A stretch of 62,000 nucleotides of DNA from Apostichopus japonicus (Eukaryota; Echinodermata; Holothuroidea; Aspidochirotida; Stichopodidae): contig NC_092561.1 in assembly GCF_037975245.1 (NCBI RefSeq), positions 2,557,501 to 2,619,500 of the forward strand, written 5' to 3'. A program made the position numbers and the translations under genes. Under the pieces are notes generated by a model. That model saw nothing but the letters and a program-made list of their open reading frames with translations, did not search any database and had not been told where the DNA came from. Below are positions 1 to 13,400 of this stretch, piece after piece; position 1 is the first letter of the stretch; every line of letters starts with the position of its first letter.

Positions 1-2716
1 ACACAAACATTACCCTAGTACTATATACAGGCCTGATGAGACTGGTCTAATTATATGTGATTTAATTGGCTGTTTTTACATGCTTTTATCAGTTAGTGAC
101 ATACAGTACTTACAATATACACAAACATTACCCTAGGACTATATACAGGCCTGATGAGACTGGTCTAATTACATGTGATTTAATTGGCTGTTTTTACATG
201 CTTTTATCAGTTTGTGACATATTTACAATATACACAAACATTACCCTAGTACAATATACAGGTCTGATAAGACTGGTCTAATTATATGTGGTTTAATTGG
301 CTGGTTTTACATGTTTTTGTCAGTTTGTGACATACTTACAATATACACAAACATTACCCTAGTACTATATACAGGCCTGATGAGACTGGTCTAATTACAT
401 GTGATTTAATTGGCTGGTTTTACATGCTTTTATCAGTTAGTGACATACTGTACTTACAATATACACAAACATTACCCTAGGACTATATACAGGCCTGATG
501 AGACTGGTCTAATTACATGTGATTTAATTGGCTGTTTTTACATGCTTTTATCAGTTTGTGACATATTTACAATATACACAAACATTACCTTAGTACTACA
601 TACAGGCCTGGTAAGACTGGTCTAATTACATGTGATTTAATTGGCTGTTTTTTTATGCTTTTATCAGTTTGTGACATACTTACAATATACACAAACATTA
701 CCCTAGTACTATATACAGGCCTGATGAGACTGGTCTAATTATATGTGGTTTAATTGGCTGTTTTTACATGCTTTTGTCAGTTTGTGACATACTTACAATA
801 TACACAAACATTAGCTTAGGACTATATACAGGCCTGATGAGACTGGTCTAATTATATGTGGTTTAATTGGCTGTTTTTACATGCTTTTGTCAGTTTGTGA
901 CATACTTACAATATACACAAACATTACCCTAGTACAATATACAGGCCTGATGAGACTGGTCTAATTATATGTGGTTTAATTGGCTGTTTTTACATGCTTT
1001 TGTCAGTTTGTGACATACTTACAATATACACAAACATTAGCTTAGGACTATATACAGGCCTGATGAGACTGGTCTAATTATATGTGGTTTAATTGGCTGT
1101 TTTTACATGCTTTTATCAGTTTGTGACATACTTACAATATACACAAACATTACCCTAGTACTATATACAGGCCTGATGAGACTGGTCTAATTATATGTGG
1201 TTTAATTGGCTGTTTTTACATGCTATTATCAGTTTGTGACATACTTACAATATACACAAACATTACCCTAGTACTATATACAGGCCTGATGAGACTGGTC
1301 TAATTATATGTGGTTTAATTGGCTGTTTTTACATGCTATTATCAGTTTGTGACATACAGTACTTACAATATACACAAACATTACCCTAGGACTATATACA
1401 GGCCTGATGAGACTGGTCTAATTATATGTGATTTAATTGGCTGTTTTTACATGCTATTATCAGTTTGTGACATACTTACAATATACACAAACATTTACCC
1501 TAGTACTATATACAGGCCTGATGAGACTGGTCTAATTATATGTGATTTAATTGGCTGGTTTTACATGCTTTTGTCAGTTTGTGACATACTTACAATATAC
1601 ACAAACATTACCCTAGTACTATATACAGGCCTGATGAGACTGGTCTAATTATATGTGGTTTAATTGGCTGTTTTTACATGCTATTATCAGTTTGTGACAT
1701 ACTTACAATATACACAAACATTACCCTAGTACTATATACAGGCCTGATGAGACTGGTCTAATTATATGTGGTTTAATTGGCTGGTTTTACATGCTTTTGT
1801 CAGTTTGTGACATACTTACAATATACACAAACATTACCCTAGTACTATATACAGGCCTGATGAGACTGGTCTAATTATATGTGGTTTAATTGGCTGTTTT
1901 TACATGCTTTTATCAGTTTGTGACATACTTACAATATACCCAAACATTACCCTAGTACAATATACAGGCCTGATGAGACTGGTCTAATTATATGTGGTTT
2001 AATTGGCTGTTTTTACATGCTATTATCAGTTTGTGACATACTTACAATATACACAAACATTACCCTAGTACAATATACAGGCCTGATGAGACTGGTCTAA
2101 TTATATGTGGTTTAATTGGCTGTTTTTACATGCTTTTATCAGTTTGTGACATACTCACAATATACACAAACATTACCCTAGTACTATATACAGGCCTGAT
2201 GAGACTGGTCTAATTACATGTGATTTAATTGGCTGTTTTTACATGCTTTTATCAGTTAGTGACATACTTACAATATACACAAACATTACCCTAGTACTAC
2301 AGTATATACAGGCCTGATGAGACTGGTCTAATTATATGTGGTTTAATTGGCTGTTTTTACATGCTATTATCAGTTTGTGACATACTTACAATATACACAA
2401 ACATTACCCTAGTACAATATACAGGCCTGATGAGACTGGTCTAATTATATGTGGTTTAATTGGCTGTTTTTACATGCTTTTATCAGTTTGTGACATACTC
2501 ACAATATACACAAACATTACCCTAGTACAATATACAGGCCTGATGAGACTGGTCTAATTACATGTGGTTTAATTGGCTGTTTTTACATGCTTTTATCAGT
2601 TTGTGACATACTTACAATATACACAAACATTAGCTTAGGACTATATACAGGCCTGATGAGACTGGTCTAATTACATGTGTTTTAATTGGCTGTTTTTACA
2701 TTCTTTTGTCAGTTTG
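1..2716. repeat. 114-bp satellite array, about 24 copies
   Basis: A head-to-tail array runs from the left edge, so its true start is outside the window. Unit starts (ACACAAACATTA) fall at 1, 119, 232, 345, 463, 576 and so on to 2621, a mean spacing of about 114 bp. Copies are very similar, differing by single bases and a CAGT insertion that makes some units 118 bp. The short open frames inside it are repeats of the same translated unit and not genes. It ends abruptly after a partial copy near 2716. Confidence 0.95.
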
Positions 2717-2754
2717 ACCATGACCTTGTATTGTATAAAGTTTGAGCAGGTCAA

Positions 2755-2803
2755 CGTCTTTACTCTCCCCCCTCCCCTCCCCCTCCCCTCCCCCTCCCCC
2801 CAA
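2755..2803. repeat. polypyrimidine tract (CCCCTCC)n
   Basis: A nearly pure C/T run directly follows the satellite. It is low-complexity DNA with no coding signal. Confidence 0.8.
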
Positions 2804-2935
2804 ATGTTTTGTGATATGCCCATAAATGTACCATGAATAAATGAAACAATACAAAAAGTGATGTGATTATCCCTGGGGCACTTCCAGATTCTAGGCACCT
2901 GTGCTGGTGTAGGGATCATTGCAGCAAACCTGAAT

Positions 2936-3680
2936 GGGATGACTTTATCAGCTGATCCTTATTAATGATCCCTCCCCCTACTTCCCATCATGCCTAGCTA
3001 GGGTGACTTGATCAGCTGATCCTTATTATAGATCCCTCCCCCTACTTCCCAGCTGCATGCCTATCAGGGATGTCTTTATTAACTGATCCTTATATTAGAT
3101 CCCTCCCCCTACTTCCCATCATGCCTATCTGGGATGACTTTATTAGCTGATCCTTATTATTGATCCGACTTCCCATAATGCCTATCTAGTATGACTTTAT
3201 CAGCTGATCCTTATTATTGATCCCTCCCCTTACTCCCCATCATGCCTATCTGGGATGACTTTATCAGGCTGATCCATACTATACATCCCTCCCCTACTTA
3301 CTATCATGCCTATCTGGGATGACTTTATCAACTGATCCTTATTATTGATCCCTCCCCCTAATTCCCATCATGCCTATCTGGGATGACTTTATCAGGCTGA
3401 TCCTTACTATTGATGCCTCCCCCTACTTCCCATCATGCCTATCTGGGATGACTTTATCAGCTGATCCTTAATATTGATCCCTCCCCCTACTTCCCATCAT
3501 GCCTATATCTGGGATGACTTTTTCAGCTGATCCTTATTATTGATCCCTCCCCCTACTTCCCATCATGCCTATATCTGGGATGACTTTATCAGCTGATCCT
3601 TATTAATCCCTCCCTTTACTTCCCATCATGCATATCTGGGATGACTTTATCAGCTGATCCTCATTGTACTCCCTTCCCAT
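2936..3680. repeat. about 63-bp minisatellite, about 12 copies
   Basis: Units begin with GGGATGACTTTATCAGCTGA and continue with a pyrimidine-rich stretch and a CCCATCATGCC motif. Starts near 2936, 3001, 3067 and 3131 give a 61-66 bp period. Copies are moderately diverged and the last, near 3637, is truncated. Each unit carries a TCAGCTGA palindrome containing an E-box core. Confidence 0.9.
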
Positions 3681-3689
3681 CATACTTCT

Positions 3690-4917
3690 CCTTGTGGAAA
3701 TAACATAAAAATATCCTTAACAGATGATAATTGAAAGCAAGGTTAAATATGATTGTATTTACTTTGACTTTTGTATTTGATTTTTTTTTTAAAAACTCTA
3801 AATTCCCTCATTGTTTTTCTGAGTGGTAGGATCGATACAAACTTACTATCTGCACCCCTAGAACTTTACAAATAATATGTCATTGTTGTTTTGAAAGTGA
3901 CTTATTTTTCCTGTTTTCATTGAATCTCTTTCAAGTCAAAACTTTCTCAGCCTCTCCAAGAATCTCTGTTTTTGGTTTCTTCTTCTTCCCCTTAAGTAAC
4001 TGCTCTGTTGATAAGTTTTGTCTTTTAAAAAAGGGTGTAAATGCCATCAATTTATTCACATTCTGGCCGAATACAAAGATCCCCAAGAAACCAAATACAT
4101 ATCCCCCCCCCCCCCCCCCTCCAGAAATTATACTTGGAAATTGGATTCTGTTGGTTGTCAAGTTTTCTAAATGCATTTAAATGTTGTTAGAGTAACTCGA
4201 ACCACCTGCTTATTTCGAGTACTTGTCATTAATTTTCCCAAAGGAGAAGTGATTTAATCCAATACCTTGTGGCAAGATAGACTCACTGCCGAAGAGGCCT
4301 TACCTTTAAAAAATGGTTATTGATAGGAAACACTGAACAGACTCCTGGCAAAGAGTTGTCAAATTGTGAAAGCTGATGAATTTATTTTAGATTTCAGGCA
4401 GTCAATTTTAAATGGGTAACCCCTCCCTTCAGTATTGATCAGAAATGCCTCCACAAATAGGATTTTAAGAATTGTCTTGACAAGATAAACCCTCAAGTAG
4501 TAGCAGTTATTTATGTTTGGGGAAACAGTTCAGCTTAAGGGGGTAATCAAGAGGGGCCACATAGACCCCCCTATATATGTTTTGCATCCTTTATATCTAT
4601 CTCTCTCTCTCTCTACTCAAGAAGTGAAAAATGTTTAGTCAGAAATTGATTGCATATATACACAGATTGCTATGCAAACTTTTGTCAATTCTGTATTTAT
4701 AATGATGTGAACTAATTGGTACAAGTTATGGAAGTTAATAAACATCTGAAATCAGCCGTGATATTTGTATGTAATAACCTTGTACTATGTAAGCAGATTA
4801 ATTATAAACACAACCATTTTGATATATATACATAGATAGATACAATATTCAGTGGTGGTCAACATCACCTGTAACTCTCACCAACCAGCAGGCACATAGA
4901 CAAGGAATTCTGAGTTG
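3690..4917. other. intergenic AT-rich DNA, nothing recognised
   Basis: Unique AT-rich sequence with a poly-C run at about 4101-4119 and a short (CT)n run near 4597-4614. Open frames here are short, overlap on both strands, and resemble no protein family I know. Confidence 0.6.
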
Positions 4918-5380
4918 GAAGAGCACCAACGATGTTAAGAGGGGTACCAACAATGTAAGAAGGGGCATCAACATTGTAAGGAGGGGCATCAACATTGTAA
5001 AGAGGGGCATCAACAATGTAGGGGGGACATGAACAATGTAAGGAACAATGTAAGGAGGGACATCAACATTGTAAGGAGGGGCATCAACATTGTAAAGAGG
5101 GGCATCAACAATGTAGGGGGGACATCAACAATGTAAGGAGGGACATCAACAATATAAGGAGGGGCATCAACCATGTAAGGAACAATGTAAGGAGGGGCAT
5201 CAACAATGTAAAGAGGGGCATCAACCATGTAAGGAGGGGCATCAACCATGTAAGGAGGGGTACCAACAATATAAAGAGGGGTACTAACAATGTAAGGAGG
5301 GGTACTAACAATGTAAGGAGGGGTACTAACAATATATAGAGGGGTACTTACAATATAAGGAGGGACATCAACAATGTTGT
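4918..5380. repeat. 21-22 bp minisatellite, about 21 copies
   Basis: The unit is approximately GAGGGGCATCAACAATGTAAG. GGGG(C/T)A and CAACA(A/T)TGTAA alternate throughout, with a few shortened units. The minus-strand open frames here are translations of the repeat. Confidence 0.9.
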
Positions 5381-6800
5381 GGCAGAGATGAAGGACACAT
5401 TAGTCTGCACCGGGAGGGGGGGGGGACACAGCCGGCCTGGCCAGGGTCCTCCTGACCAGGTACCTAATAGAAATTGCTGTCTTACCTGCAACTCTCATCG
5501 AATGCTACTGTACATGCACCATTATAGGCACGGTCCATTCTTTATTTCTTCTAAACTAGGAGAATATTGTAGATAGTTTCACATAGTGACACAACTTAGT
5601 GAGGAAACAGACAATCTGAGAAAGCAACATTAAAACTTGTCTTAAGCTACATGCATGTACACAACATGATATTGAAACATGTAGTGATTTAATAGTACTG
5701 TATTTATTGAGTGAATAATATGATGATGGTTATTAATCCCGTCATAGTTAAGGGTTCTGGCATTTTCTGTAAAATGATCCATAAGTGCATTTTACAGGAT
5801 TTTTAACAGACACACAAATGGTTAACATCTAGGGGAATTGAAATCTGTCATATGATGTCAAAAAATTTGTTAAAGATAGATAAGGTACGAATTGCGTGCT
5901 GCCAGCAATGTCTAAGAATTGGCAGGTTGAAGTTATACTGTTAATTAAAAGTTTGGATAGTGGGGTGGGAGAGGTGCTGGTGATGAGGGGCAAGAGGAGC
6001 CAGGTTCTTCTTAGAGAGAATGGAATAATTTAGACAATTAGGGAAAGCTTTACAATGCCCGATGAGTTTTATGCATGCTATATTTGGATATAACCTATAA
6101 TACCTAGATGATAAAGAAGTGAAATGTCTCCCTCTATTTAAACATCTTTTGCAATCCTATAGTTTAAAATGGCAGGCCTTTCCAATTGATGAGCAAAACA
6201 TGAGAGTAGAGAAGATACCATCCACAACAGTAACAGTACCCCATAAATGGCCATTGAATCTGTGATATGGGAGTTTGGTCTCTCATCATTGCATCATGTG
6301 GTTGTATTTCTATGGCTGTGATTGTTAGGGCATGGTTAGGGCAGGGAGCTGCTACTCTAGCAGCTCCCTGGTTAGGGGTTAATTCAAGCTGTAGGTATAC
6401 ATGGAGGTACAGTACACTAGCTGTGCATGAGATGGAGGAGTTGAGAGGCAGGAGGGAATATTGGGTGAAAACCCAAATGAATTGGAATGTACCTAAATTC
6501 AAATTAAACCAGACAACATAGGGGTTGGAGGGTGGTAAGCAGCAGGGTTGGAAGAAGGTTGAATTACAATGGTCCACATGTGTATGCACATTTCATTTAG
6601 TACTGCATAATGGGTGGCTCATGTAGCTTTAATTGGCAAGTTGTAAGTGCAGTAGAATTATATGTTCGTTATATATCTTTGTAAACTGCGATTAATGTTA
6701 CCTTTTTCCATAATTTGCTATTTACAATGAATTTATTAAAGCCATGTTTTACTATATGGTTAAAAAGTATATGGCCTGCTCTACACCAGTGTTTCCTATC
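5381..6800. other. intergenic DNA, nothing recognised
   Basis: No repeats, RNA genes or coding similarity seen. The longest open frame (minus strand, 6164-6589) has no recognisable domain and low-complexity composition, and I do not regard it as a gene. Confidence 0.5.
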
Positions 6801-6814
6801 CTTAATTTGCCTCT

Positions 6815-7590
6815 ACTCACACCCCACTAAGCCACTACTCACACCCCACTAAGCCACTACTCACACCACGCTAAGCCACTACTCGCACCCCACTAGGCCA
6901 CTTTTCGCACCCCACTATTAAAGCCACTACTTTCACCTCACTAAAGCCACTACTCCCACCTCACTAAAGCCACTACTCCCACCTCACTAAAGCCACTATA
7001 CTCGCACCCTGCTAAGCCACTACTCGCACCCCAGTAAAGCCACTACCACACAGCTATAAAGCCACTACTTGTATCCCACTATAAAGCCACTACTTGTACC
7101 TCAATAGGCCTCTACTCCCACCCTGCTAAGCCACTACTCCCACCCTGCTAAGCCACTACTCGCACCCCACTAAAGCCACTACCACCCAACTATAAAGCCA
7201 CTACTTGCACCCCACTATAAAGCCACTACTTTCACCTCACTAAGCCACTACTCCCACCTCACTAAAGCCACTATACTCGCACCCTGCTAAGCCACTACTC
7301 GCACCCCACTAAAGCCACTACCACCCAACTATAAAGCCACTACTTGCATCCCACTATAAAGCCACTACTTGCACCTCAATAAGCCACTACTCCCACCCTG
7401 CTAAGCCACTACTCGCACCCCACTAAGCCACTAGTCGCACCCCACTAAGCCACGACTCACACCCCACTAAGCCACTACTCGCACCCCACTATAAAGCCAC
7501 TAGTCGCACCCCACTAAGCCACTACTCACACCTCACTAAGCCACTACTCGCACCCCAATAAAGCCACTACTCGTACCTCACTAAGTGTTC
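6815..7590. repeat. about 23-bp minisatellite, about 33 copies
   Basis: The unit is approximately AGCCACTACTCGCACCCCAC followed by TAA or TATAA. It contains variants (CTCGCACC, CTTGCACC, CTCCCACC) and a higher-order pattern: the run with TATACTCGCACCCTG and ACCACCCAACTATAAAG recurs near 6990-7060 and 7270-7340. Confidence 0.92.
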
Positions 7591-7599
7591 AAAGAACCT

Positions 7600-8980
7600 T
7601 TTGCATCCCTTTACCCATCTGTGGATGAATTAAGTTTGCATAGTTAATATTTGGGTCCAAATTCTTGTTTATGACTACATAGTTTGGCATCCCATGAAGT
7701 CCCGCATGGCACTAATAGGGGGTGCATGTACCCCAGGTTAGACAACACTGTCCTAAGCTACACCAACCTGGATGGTAATCTGGAAAATAGAAAATGTTAC
7801 TATCTCAAGATATAAGTAGACTTCATACTTGATGTAAGTTCAATCAAATGCTTAAATTCTATAGCAATGTAATGGTCTATTATATCGTATCTAATCAACT
7901 TAATTTCACTTATTGATATAGTGATCCAGGTTTGGAACCAAGGTCAATAATTCACCCCCCCACCCTGCCCACACCCCCTGCCTTCCATGACCTCTGACTG
8001 ATCAGGTGTGCATATGATCAATACTTATAAAAATTAGTGTCTGGGTGACAAAACGATGAGATTTGATAAACATTCATTATCACCTAGGTGGAAAAAATCT
8101 AGAAGTGTACACAGCTAGTACAATGCTCGGCGATGAACAATTATTAATTATGATATTATCATTGCGTCATATTTCTTCAAAGTTGTATTATAATTAATAT
8201 ATTTTTAACGAAATACCACTCATAATTCAACAACTCATTCCCATGTATGGTTTTAATTAATAGGAATCAGAAAAGGGACGGGGGAGGGGGATAGGGCCAG
8301 GTAGGTAGCTAGGATTATTCACCTCCAGAAACCAGTGGAAGAAATTTTAACCTATGAGAACAACTGTTTTCATTTGGCCTATTCTAGGCAAAAGTAAGCA
8401 ATTTATTCCTCTCCAAGGCTGTGGTATTTCGAGTTGAGTTCCGCAGTAGTCGTGTGACACGACACAGATTATACTACATCCATGAGATAATTCCCCAGGC
8501 TCTACAGATATGCATCCTTCTGTTTAAAAAAAAATTCTAAGCCAATAGTCTGTAACCATTTAGTTTTCCTTCAGACTCTTTGTTGTCAGCTCTGTGAGCT
8601 TAAAAGCTTAAATACATTCCTTGACGAGACACATGCATGCAGGCTGCACGTATATACAGTTCTGCTTCAGATTCTATAGTGTGCTGGATATACTAGAAGA
8701 CTGAAAGTGACTCAACTACTATTATACTCTAGTAGTACCATTTGGAATCTGCAACCTCTATAGTAGAGTTTTGATCAGGCCTTCTATATATCTACATATC
8801 TATTTCTTTGTTGTGTGGCACAGAAGAACTATTTTTAGCTCGGATAACCTCAGACCTGCTTCACGGCTGCTTGCACACACTATTAGATTGGGAAGCAGTC
8901 TGGGCAGGTAGTAGCTATCTAGCTATCTCTGTTCCAATTTATTGTGCACAGCAGCAGCATATCTGGGTGATGCTCAGTAT
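7600..8980. other. intergenic upstream flank, nothing recognised
   Basis: AT-rich unique sequence with short pyrimidine- and purine-rich runs (about 7958-7980 and 8277-8295). I see no coding or RNA feature. It lies 1.2-2.6 kb before the kinase ATG, so distal regulatory sequence may be here, but none can be pinned down by eye. Confidence 0.4.
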
Positions 8981-8989
8981 TTAACACAG

Positions 8990-9396
8990 CGGGCATCGGA
9001 CAAACACAGCATAACGCCGATGAACGTGAGAGAGTGATAGAGAGAGAGAAAGTGGATCCACTTGGCAGAGGTCTAAAGACTAAGCGACTACGCGGGGACG
9101 ACGACAACCGAGGCACAGAGGCTCGAACAAGACCGGCAGAGATTCATAAGCCACTTGTCAGATGAAGCTCGCAGGGCTGCTGAATAATTGGATTTATGTC
9201 ATAGCATTTTAAAGTTGGTGGAACTGTCGCCAGTTATGGAGGGAATCAGGACAAGAGAGAACGCAGCGAATTCAGGCAATGAATAATCGGGAAGGCTATA
9301 AGTACCATCACTCGAATCTCGTGGAAGAAGGCGTTATTTAGTTTGGCAGGTGGTGTTAGTTTATTGTGATATTATTCACAGTCATGTCAAGGAAAG
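8990..9396 (+). promoter_or_regulatory. candidate promoter / 5' noncoding exon of the kinase gene
   Basis: Against an AT-rich background this stretch is clearly richer in GC and CpG (for example around 9060-9110), as expected for a promoter or transcribed leader. A TATA-like CTATAAGTA lies near 9297. At 9396/9397 there is a plausible donor (AAAG|GTATAG), and a plausible acceptor (TTTTTTCAG) ends at 10156, shortly before the coding ATG. A spliced leader joining the two is therefore possible. An ATG at 9384 would then open a seven-codon upstream frame that stops at once. This is inference only; transcript data would be decisive. Confidence 0.35.
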
Positions 9397-10156
9397 GTAT
9401 AGTGTGCTAGCAATATTTATGGCAGGAACTTTCTTTGAATTTGGTTTTCCTGTTTTTGTGATTTTAAGAGGTAAGCTACATCAGACACAAATGTGATGCA
9501 GTGTTACATTGTGATAACTTCAGACTAGTGGTTTATATTTTTTTATTAACAAGTTTATCATATCCTGTCCGATCCCTGCAGTGTGCCGTACAGTAAACTA
9601 GAAAACTATTTAGTGTCACGTACTTTGCAACTCATATTTAGTTGAAAAGTGAATTTTCATATTTTTAGTAACAATGGTGAAAATTTAAATCGGTGGATTC
9701 CGTGTTTTCGGAGTAAAGTACAGCTGACATCGATGTTTCTATGAATGCTTTGGATGTGTTAATGTATTAACGAAGTAATAACGAAGTAATAACCACTCAC
9801 AATCAAGTTGTAGAGGCATGCAATCCAATCTTGATTCTATAATTGGCCTAAGTAGAGATCCATTATCTGTAGAGTGCATTGTGTTTGGCACTTACGTAGT
9901 TGAATGCAAAGCGAGAGTCATCTCGACATTGGCGCTGAGCCTGTTGGCTGTTTTCTTAGCTGTTACGATAACTGCTTAACATACATCGGCAATGACATTG
10001 AGATTGGTCTGTAAATTTCCCATGATACAGCGAGACTGGTAAAAATGAGCTACAGTATTCGTTTCAACCGTTTCTGCCATTAATACACAACCGATGACCT
10101 TGTACATCACGCCACTTCATCTACCTTTTATTGAAATCGGTGCGTAATTTTTTCAG

Positions 10157-10235
10157 TGGGAAATTAAAACGAAAATATCAATCATCAGAAGCCATTTTTT
10201 AACTGCCAATTTGTTTTAAGCGATTAATCTGAGAC
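10157..10235 (+). other. probable 5' UTR part of the first coding exon
   Basis: Sequence between a candidate acceptor (AG at 10155-10156) and the ATG. It contains an in-frame TGA at 10230-10232, six bases before the ATG, which rules out a longer N terminus in this exon. Confidence 0.4.
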
Positions 10236-10447
10236 ATGGCTAGTCCGAGAGATAAATCAGGAGGTTTTCACTTCGGAAAGACGAAGCACTACAAACCTAG
10301 ATCAAAGTCTTTAGGAGCCGCGGCTTTGTTGCAGTCTGGAATCGAAGCCTTGAGACTCCGCCAGAAACATCATCGTGGGGCTGATAGTGACACGGAACTA
10401 GAAGCTGGAGGTCTCTTGTTGCCACAAGACAGGCCAGACAGTTTTAA
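10236..10447 (+). CDS. DGKZ: DGK exon 1 (N terminus, residues 1-70)
   Basis: The ATG has purine at -3 and G at +4 and is preceded by an in-frame TGA, so it is a good start. The exon encodes a basic, Gly/Ser/Leu-containing leader beginning [10 protein letters not shown]. It ends in ...DSF plus two bases of a lysine codon at donor GTATGT. The next exon supplies KAISK, matching the KAITK/KAISK motif found at this position in vertebrate DGK zeta. The leader is not conserved and other first exons could exist, as in mammals. Confidence 0.82.
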
Positions 10448-13400
10448 GTATGTCAATTAAGTAATTATGAGTAACTTAACATTAATTAATTGAGTATTCT
10501 TTCTGTCAGAATATCCAGTATCCCAATTCTTTTACGTTTTGACAAGACCTAGCTGGTCTTGACTGATTTCATGACCTAACTGGTCATGACCGATTTCAAA
10601 AAAACAACTTTTAAAGTGATTACGTATCGTAAAAATCGAAACTATACATTGCGTTGATTTTGCCAAGAATTACCGGTAGTATCCTCTCAGCAGATCAAGA
10701 TTAAGATGAGGAACCTAGATGAAGCCAACGCAAACTGTTCCTCAATTCCTAAAGTTCATGAAAATCACACCAGGAATGGTGATGATCTGTTCATAAAATT
10801 ATTTTAAAAAATCTAAAGAATCAATTAACAAAGTATTTCAGTAAAATTTGTTGCAAATGACATGTTTTGTATCGGTCTGTTAATATGTCAAATAGTGTGA
10901 CCGCATTGAACCTTCAATCATATCTTTTCGATAAGTATGTTTGAAATTAACATGAATTTTTAATCTGAAAGTGAATAGAATGACAGAAAGTTATGTTATG
11001 CAAAATACATTTTTTTTAAGTCAGTTCCAGGCATTCAAAGTTAAAAGTTGGTTTTATATAAGAACGAGGAGCTGCTTTTTCACCCTATATTAAAGAGCTT
11101 TTTCCTTCCTACCCTAGTTCTGAGATTGTATTTCAAGGCTCTGGTATTATTATGAGAATTGGTGATGCATGTATACACTAAGGAGTCAGAAGAAAGTTTC
11201 ACTGAATACGCAATGACTTTTTACCTTTATTTTTATGCGTTTCTCAAAAAAAGGAACCTGTACAGGTTTTTTATTGACATTGATTAAGGAGCTAGGTAGA
11301 GGGTTTGGGGGGCGGAAGTGGGAGGGTGTTGTCCTGTCAAAGATAATTAACTTGTTCCCTCTCCTCTCCGTTCCTTCCCTCACCTCACCCACTCTACTCC
11401 CCCCCCCCATCCCCAACATACATTCTTACAACATGATGACATATAACAGGTATGCATTATACATGCAAAATAGACTTATTATATAATAACTTATTATTTT
11501 AAGGTTAAATAATTAGATACTTAAAAATAAAAAAGAAGAAGAAATGTCACATTTCATCAGAGCTGTGATGTACGTTCCTAATTGTTTGACCAAACCTTAG
11601 ATGATTATCAATGTGAGATGTTCAGAATTTTATCAAATCATCACAATCGATTCCGTAGCATTTCATCCATATTTTGCGATATTTCACCTTTTAAATTTTA
11701 ATTGTAGTTTTACTCTGGATACAATTCTGACACTGCCAATACATGCATCTCATCTACACAGAAATTAGGACTCATTCCTCACAATTTATCCTATTTATTA
11801 TCTTTGGAATTAAATCATCGTTTCTCCTCCTTGCAAATCTCTCATGGCTGTCATAAATGTAACGTTTCTGTGTATACGTCCTGTTTAATCCATTTCGGTT
11901 TATATTCTTACTGTTTTTAAATTACTTTTTGTTTGCCCAATTGAGACAAATAATCAAATCCATCATTTCTGTTTCCTGAGGAAATACCGTTCTTGATTGT
12001 AATCATTGGTCTGTTACTTATCAAAACTGATTTTTGTGGCCGATGGTTGTTGCTTATTCCCTGTGAGATAAGCTGTTTTATGACGTTGGTCACAGGTTCT
12101 TCCGATGAACTCAGTCTGACGTGCATGTTTTCCTGTTTACAGTTGTATAAATCCTATTTTTAGGTGCAGTGTGCCTCTAAATTTAGGAGAGCTCTGTTTT
12201 GGGGATATTTTTGGATTCAACATTGTATTTTGAGTCTATTTTGGGCTGAAAGTTAACATTTTAGTAGATTAATTCTTCCACACCCCAGAGTAAATATAAT
12301 ACCATTATTATTGTGATTGGTTACTTTCAATGAGGTATAATTTGTTGGGTTTGCATATATAAGTTAATACTTCTTAGTTTATTTTTACCATTACTACTAC
12401 TACTACTAATAGTAATACTACCTCTATTACTGTATACCACTACCAGTACCACCACCACTACACTGCGTGCACATGAATCTATTTAATATGTATCAGAGAG
12501 CTCTGTGTACAGTTTGCACTGATAATTAGCCTTAATAACAGCAGTACAGAAGTACAGTAATATGACACTCATGTTCTTAGACCTGTTTTCAGTTTTCCTT
12601 TGCGTGAGGGTGGGGGGGGGGAAGGGCATAATAATCGAGATGTACAGGTGTCAATACAACTTAAAATTACAGGGAGGAGAGGGCCAAAAGGTTAGGAAAA
12701 GTGGGCTGGGAGAAGGGGAACTCTGACATGATTACCAGTAATTAATGTGTGGTTAATTGCTTTCATGATATCTGATTGCATTTTGACAACACTTTGTGTC
12801 AAATGAACTGCACATACCATATTAGATTCAAATTATGATCTCAAAACTATTTTAAAAGTCATATTTATCAATTTGTTTAAATCCCCAAATCATTTATTTT
12901 GTGGTATTTTTGTGATAAAGAGTCACTCAAATTGTTTGTCTTCTGGTAAAGTATTTCTGTAAATGTTTTTCCACCGTTCATTAGGAAAAGAAATCAAGTT
13001 AAAATACTTCAATGCATGCTTTAAAATGTTTCCTAACCTGCAGTAATAATGAATGCTGGTTCATTCAACATGTAGACACAGCAGAAATTCTGGGCACAAA
13101 GCTTCAGAGATGAACATTCAAATATCTTTGTATGTTGACAATATAATGGTGAATGGATCATAATTTATAGATATTAAAGAAAACTTTTTGATCGTGTTTG
13201 CTTTCTTTTCTGTTGCAGGAAGGCAATTTCAAAGACCAATGCACACGCACATCAGCTCCATGGGTTTCCATCACATCACATCCCAGCCCAAAGAGACTAT
13301 AATACCGCAGACAAAGAACTAAGGACCACCGTCGATTGGAGTGTAAGTATCGTCTTCTATTTTCTTGTTCTTGTTTACTTTATTGGTGATATGAATGGTG

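Noticed and set aside
1-1648. Open frames of 71-109 codons in the satellite (MAVFTCFYQLVTY...)
   Set aside because: They are the same repeat unit translated; they start and stop according to repeat variants and have no domain.
1-2716. CTGATGAG in every 114-bp satellite unit, the first half of a hammerhead ribozyme core
   Set aside because: The partner GAAA box and a convincing stem II/III are missing; only a GAC/GTC pairing with a two-base loop follows, so a self-cleaving ribozyme is not supported.
6164-6589. 141-codon minus-strand open frame
   Set aside because: No recognisable family, no supporting splice or promoter context, and an overlapping 84-codon frame on the other strand; consistent with chance.
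9384-9396. Alternative coding first exon (MSRK) spliced to exon 2
   Set aside because: It would carry one base into exon 2, whereas exon 2 needs two; the resulting frame stops within exon 2. Only a noncoding-leader role remains possible.
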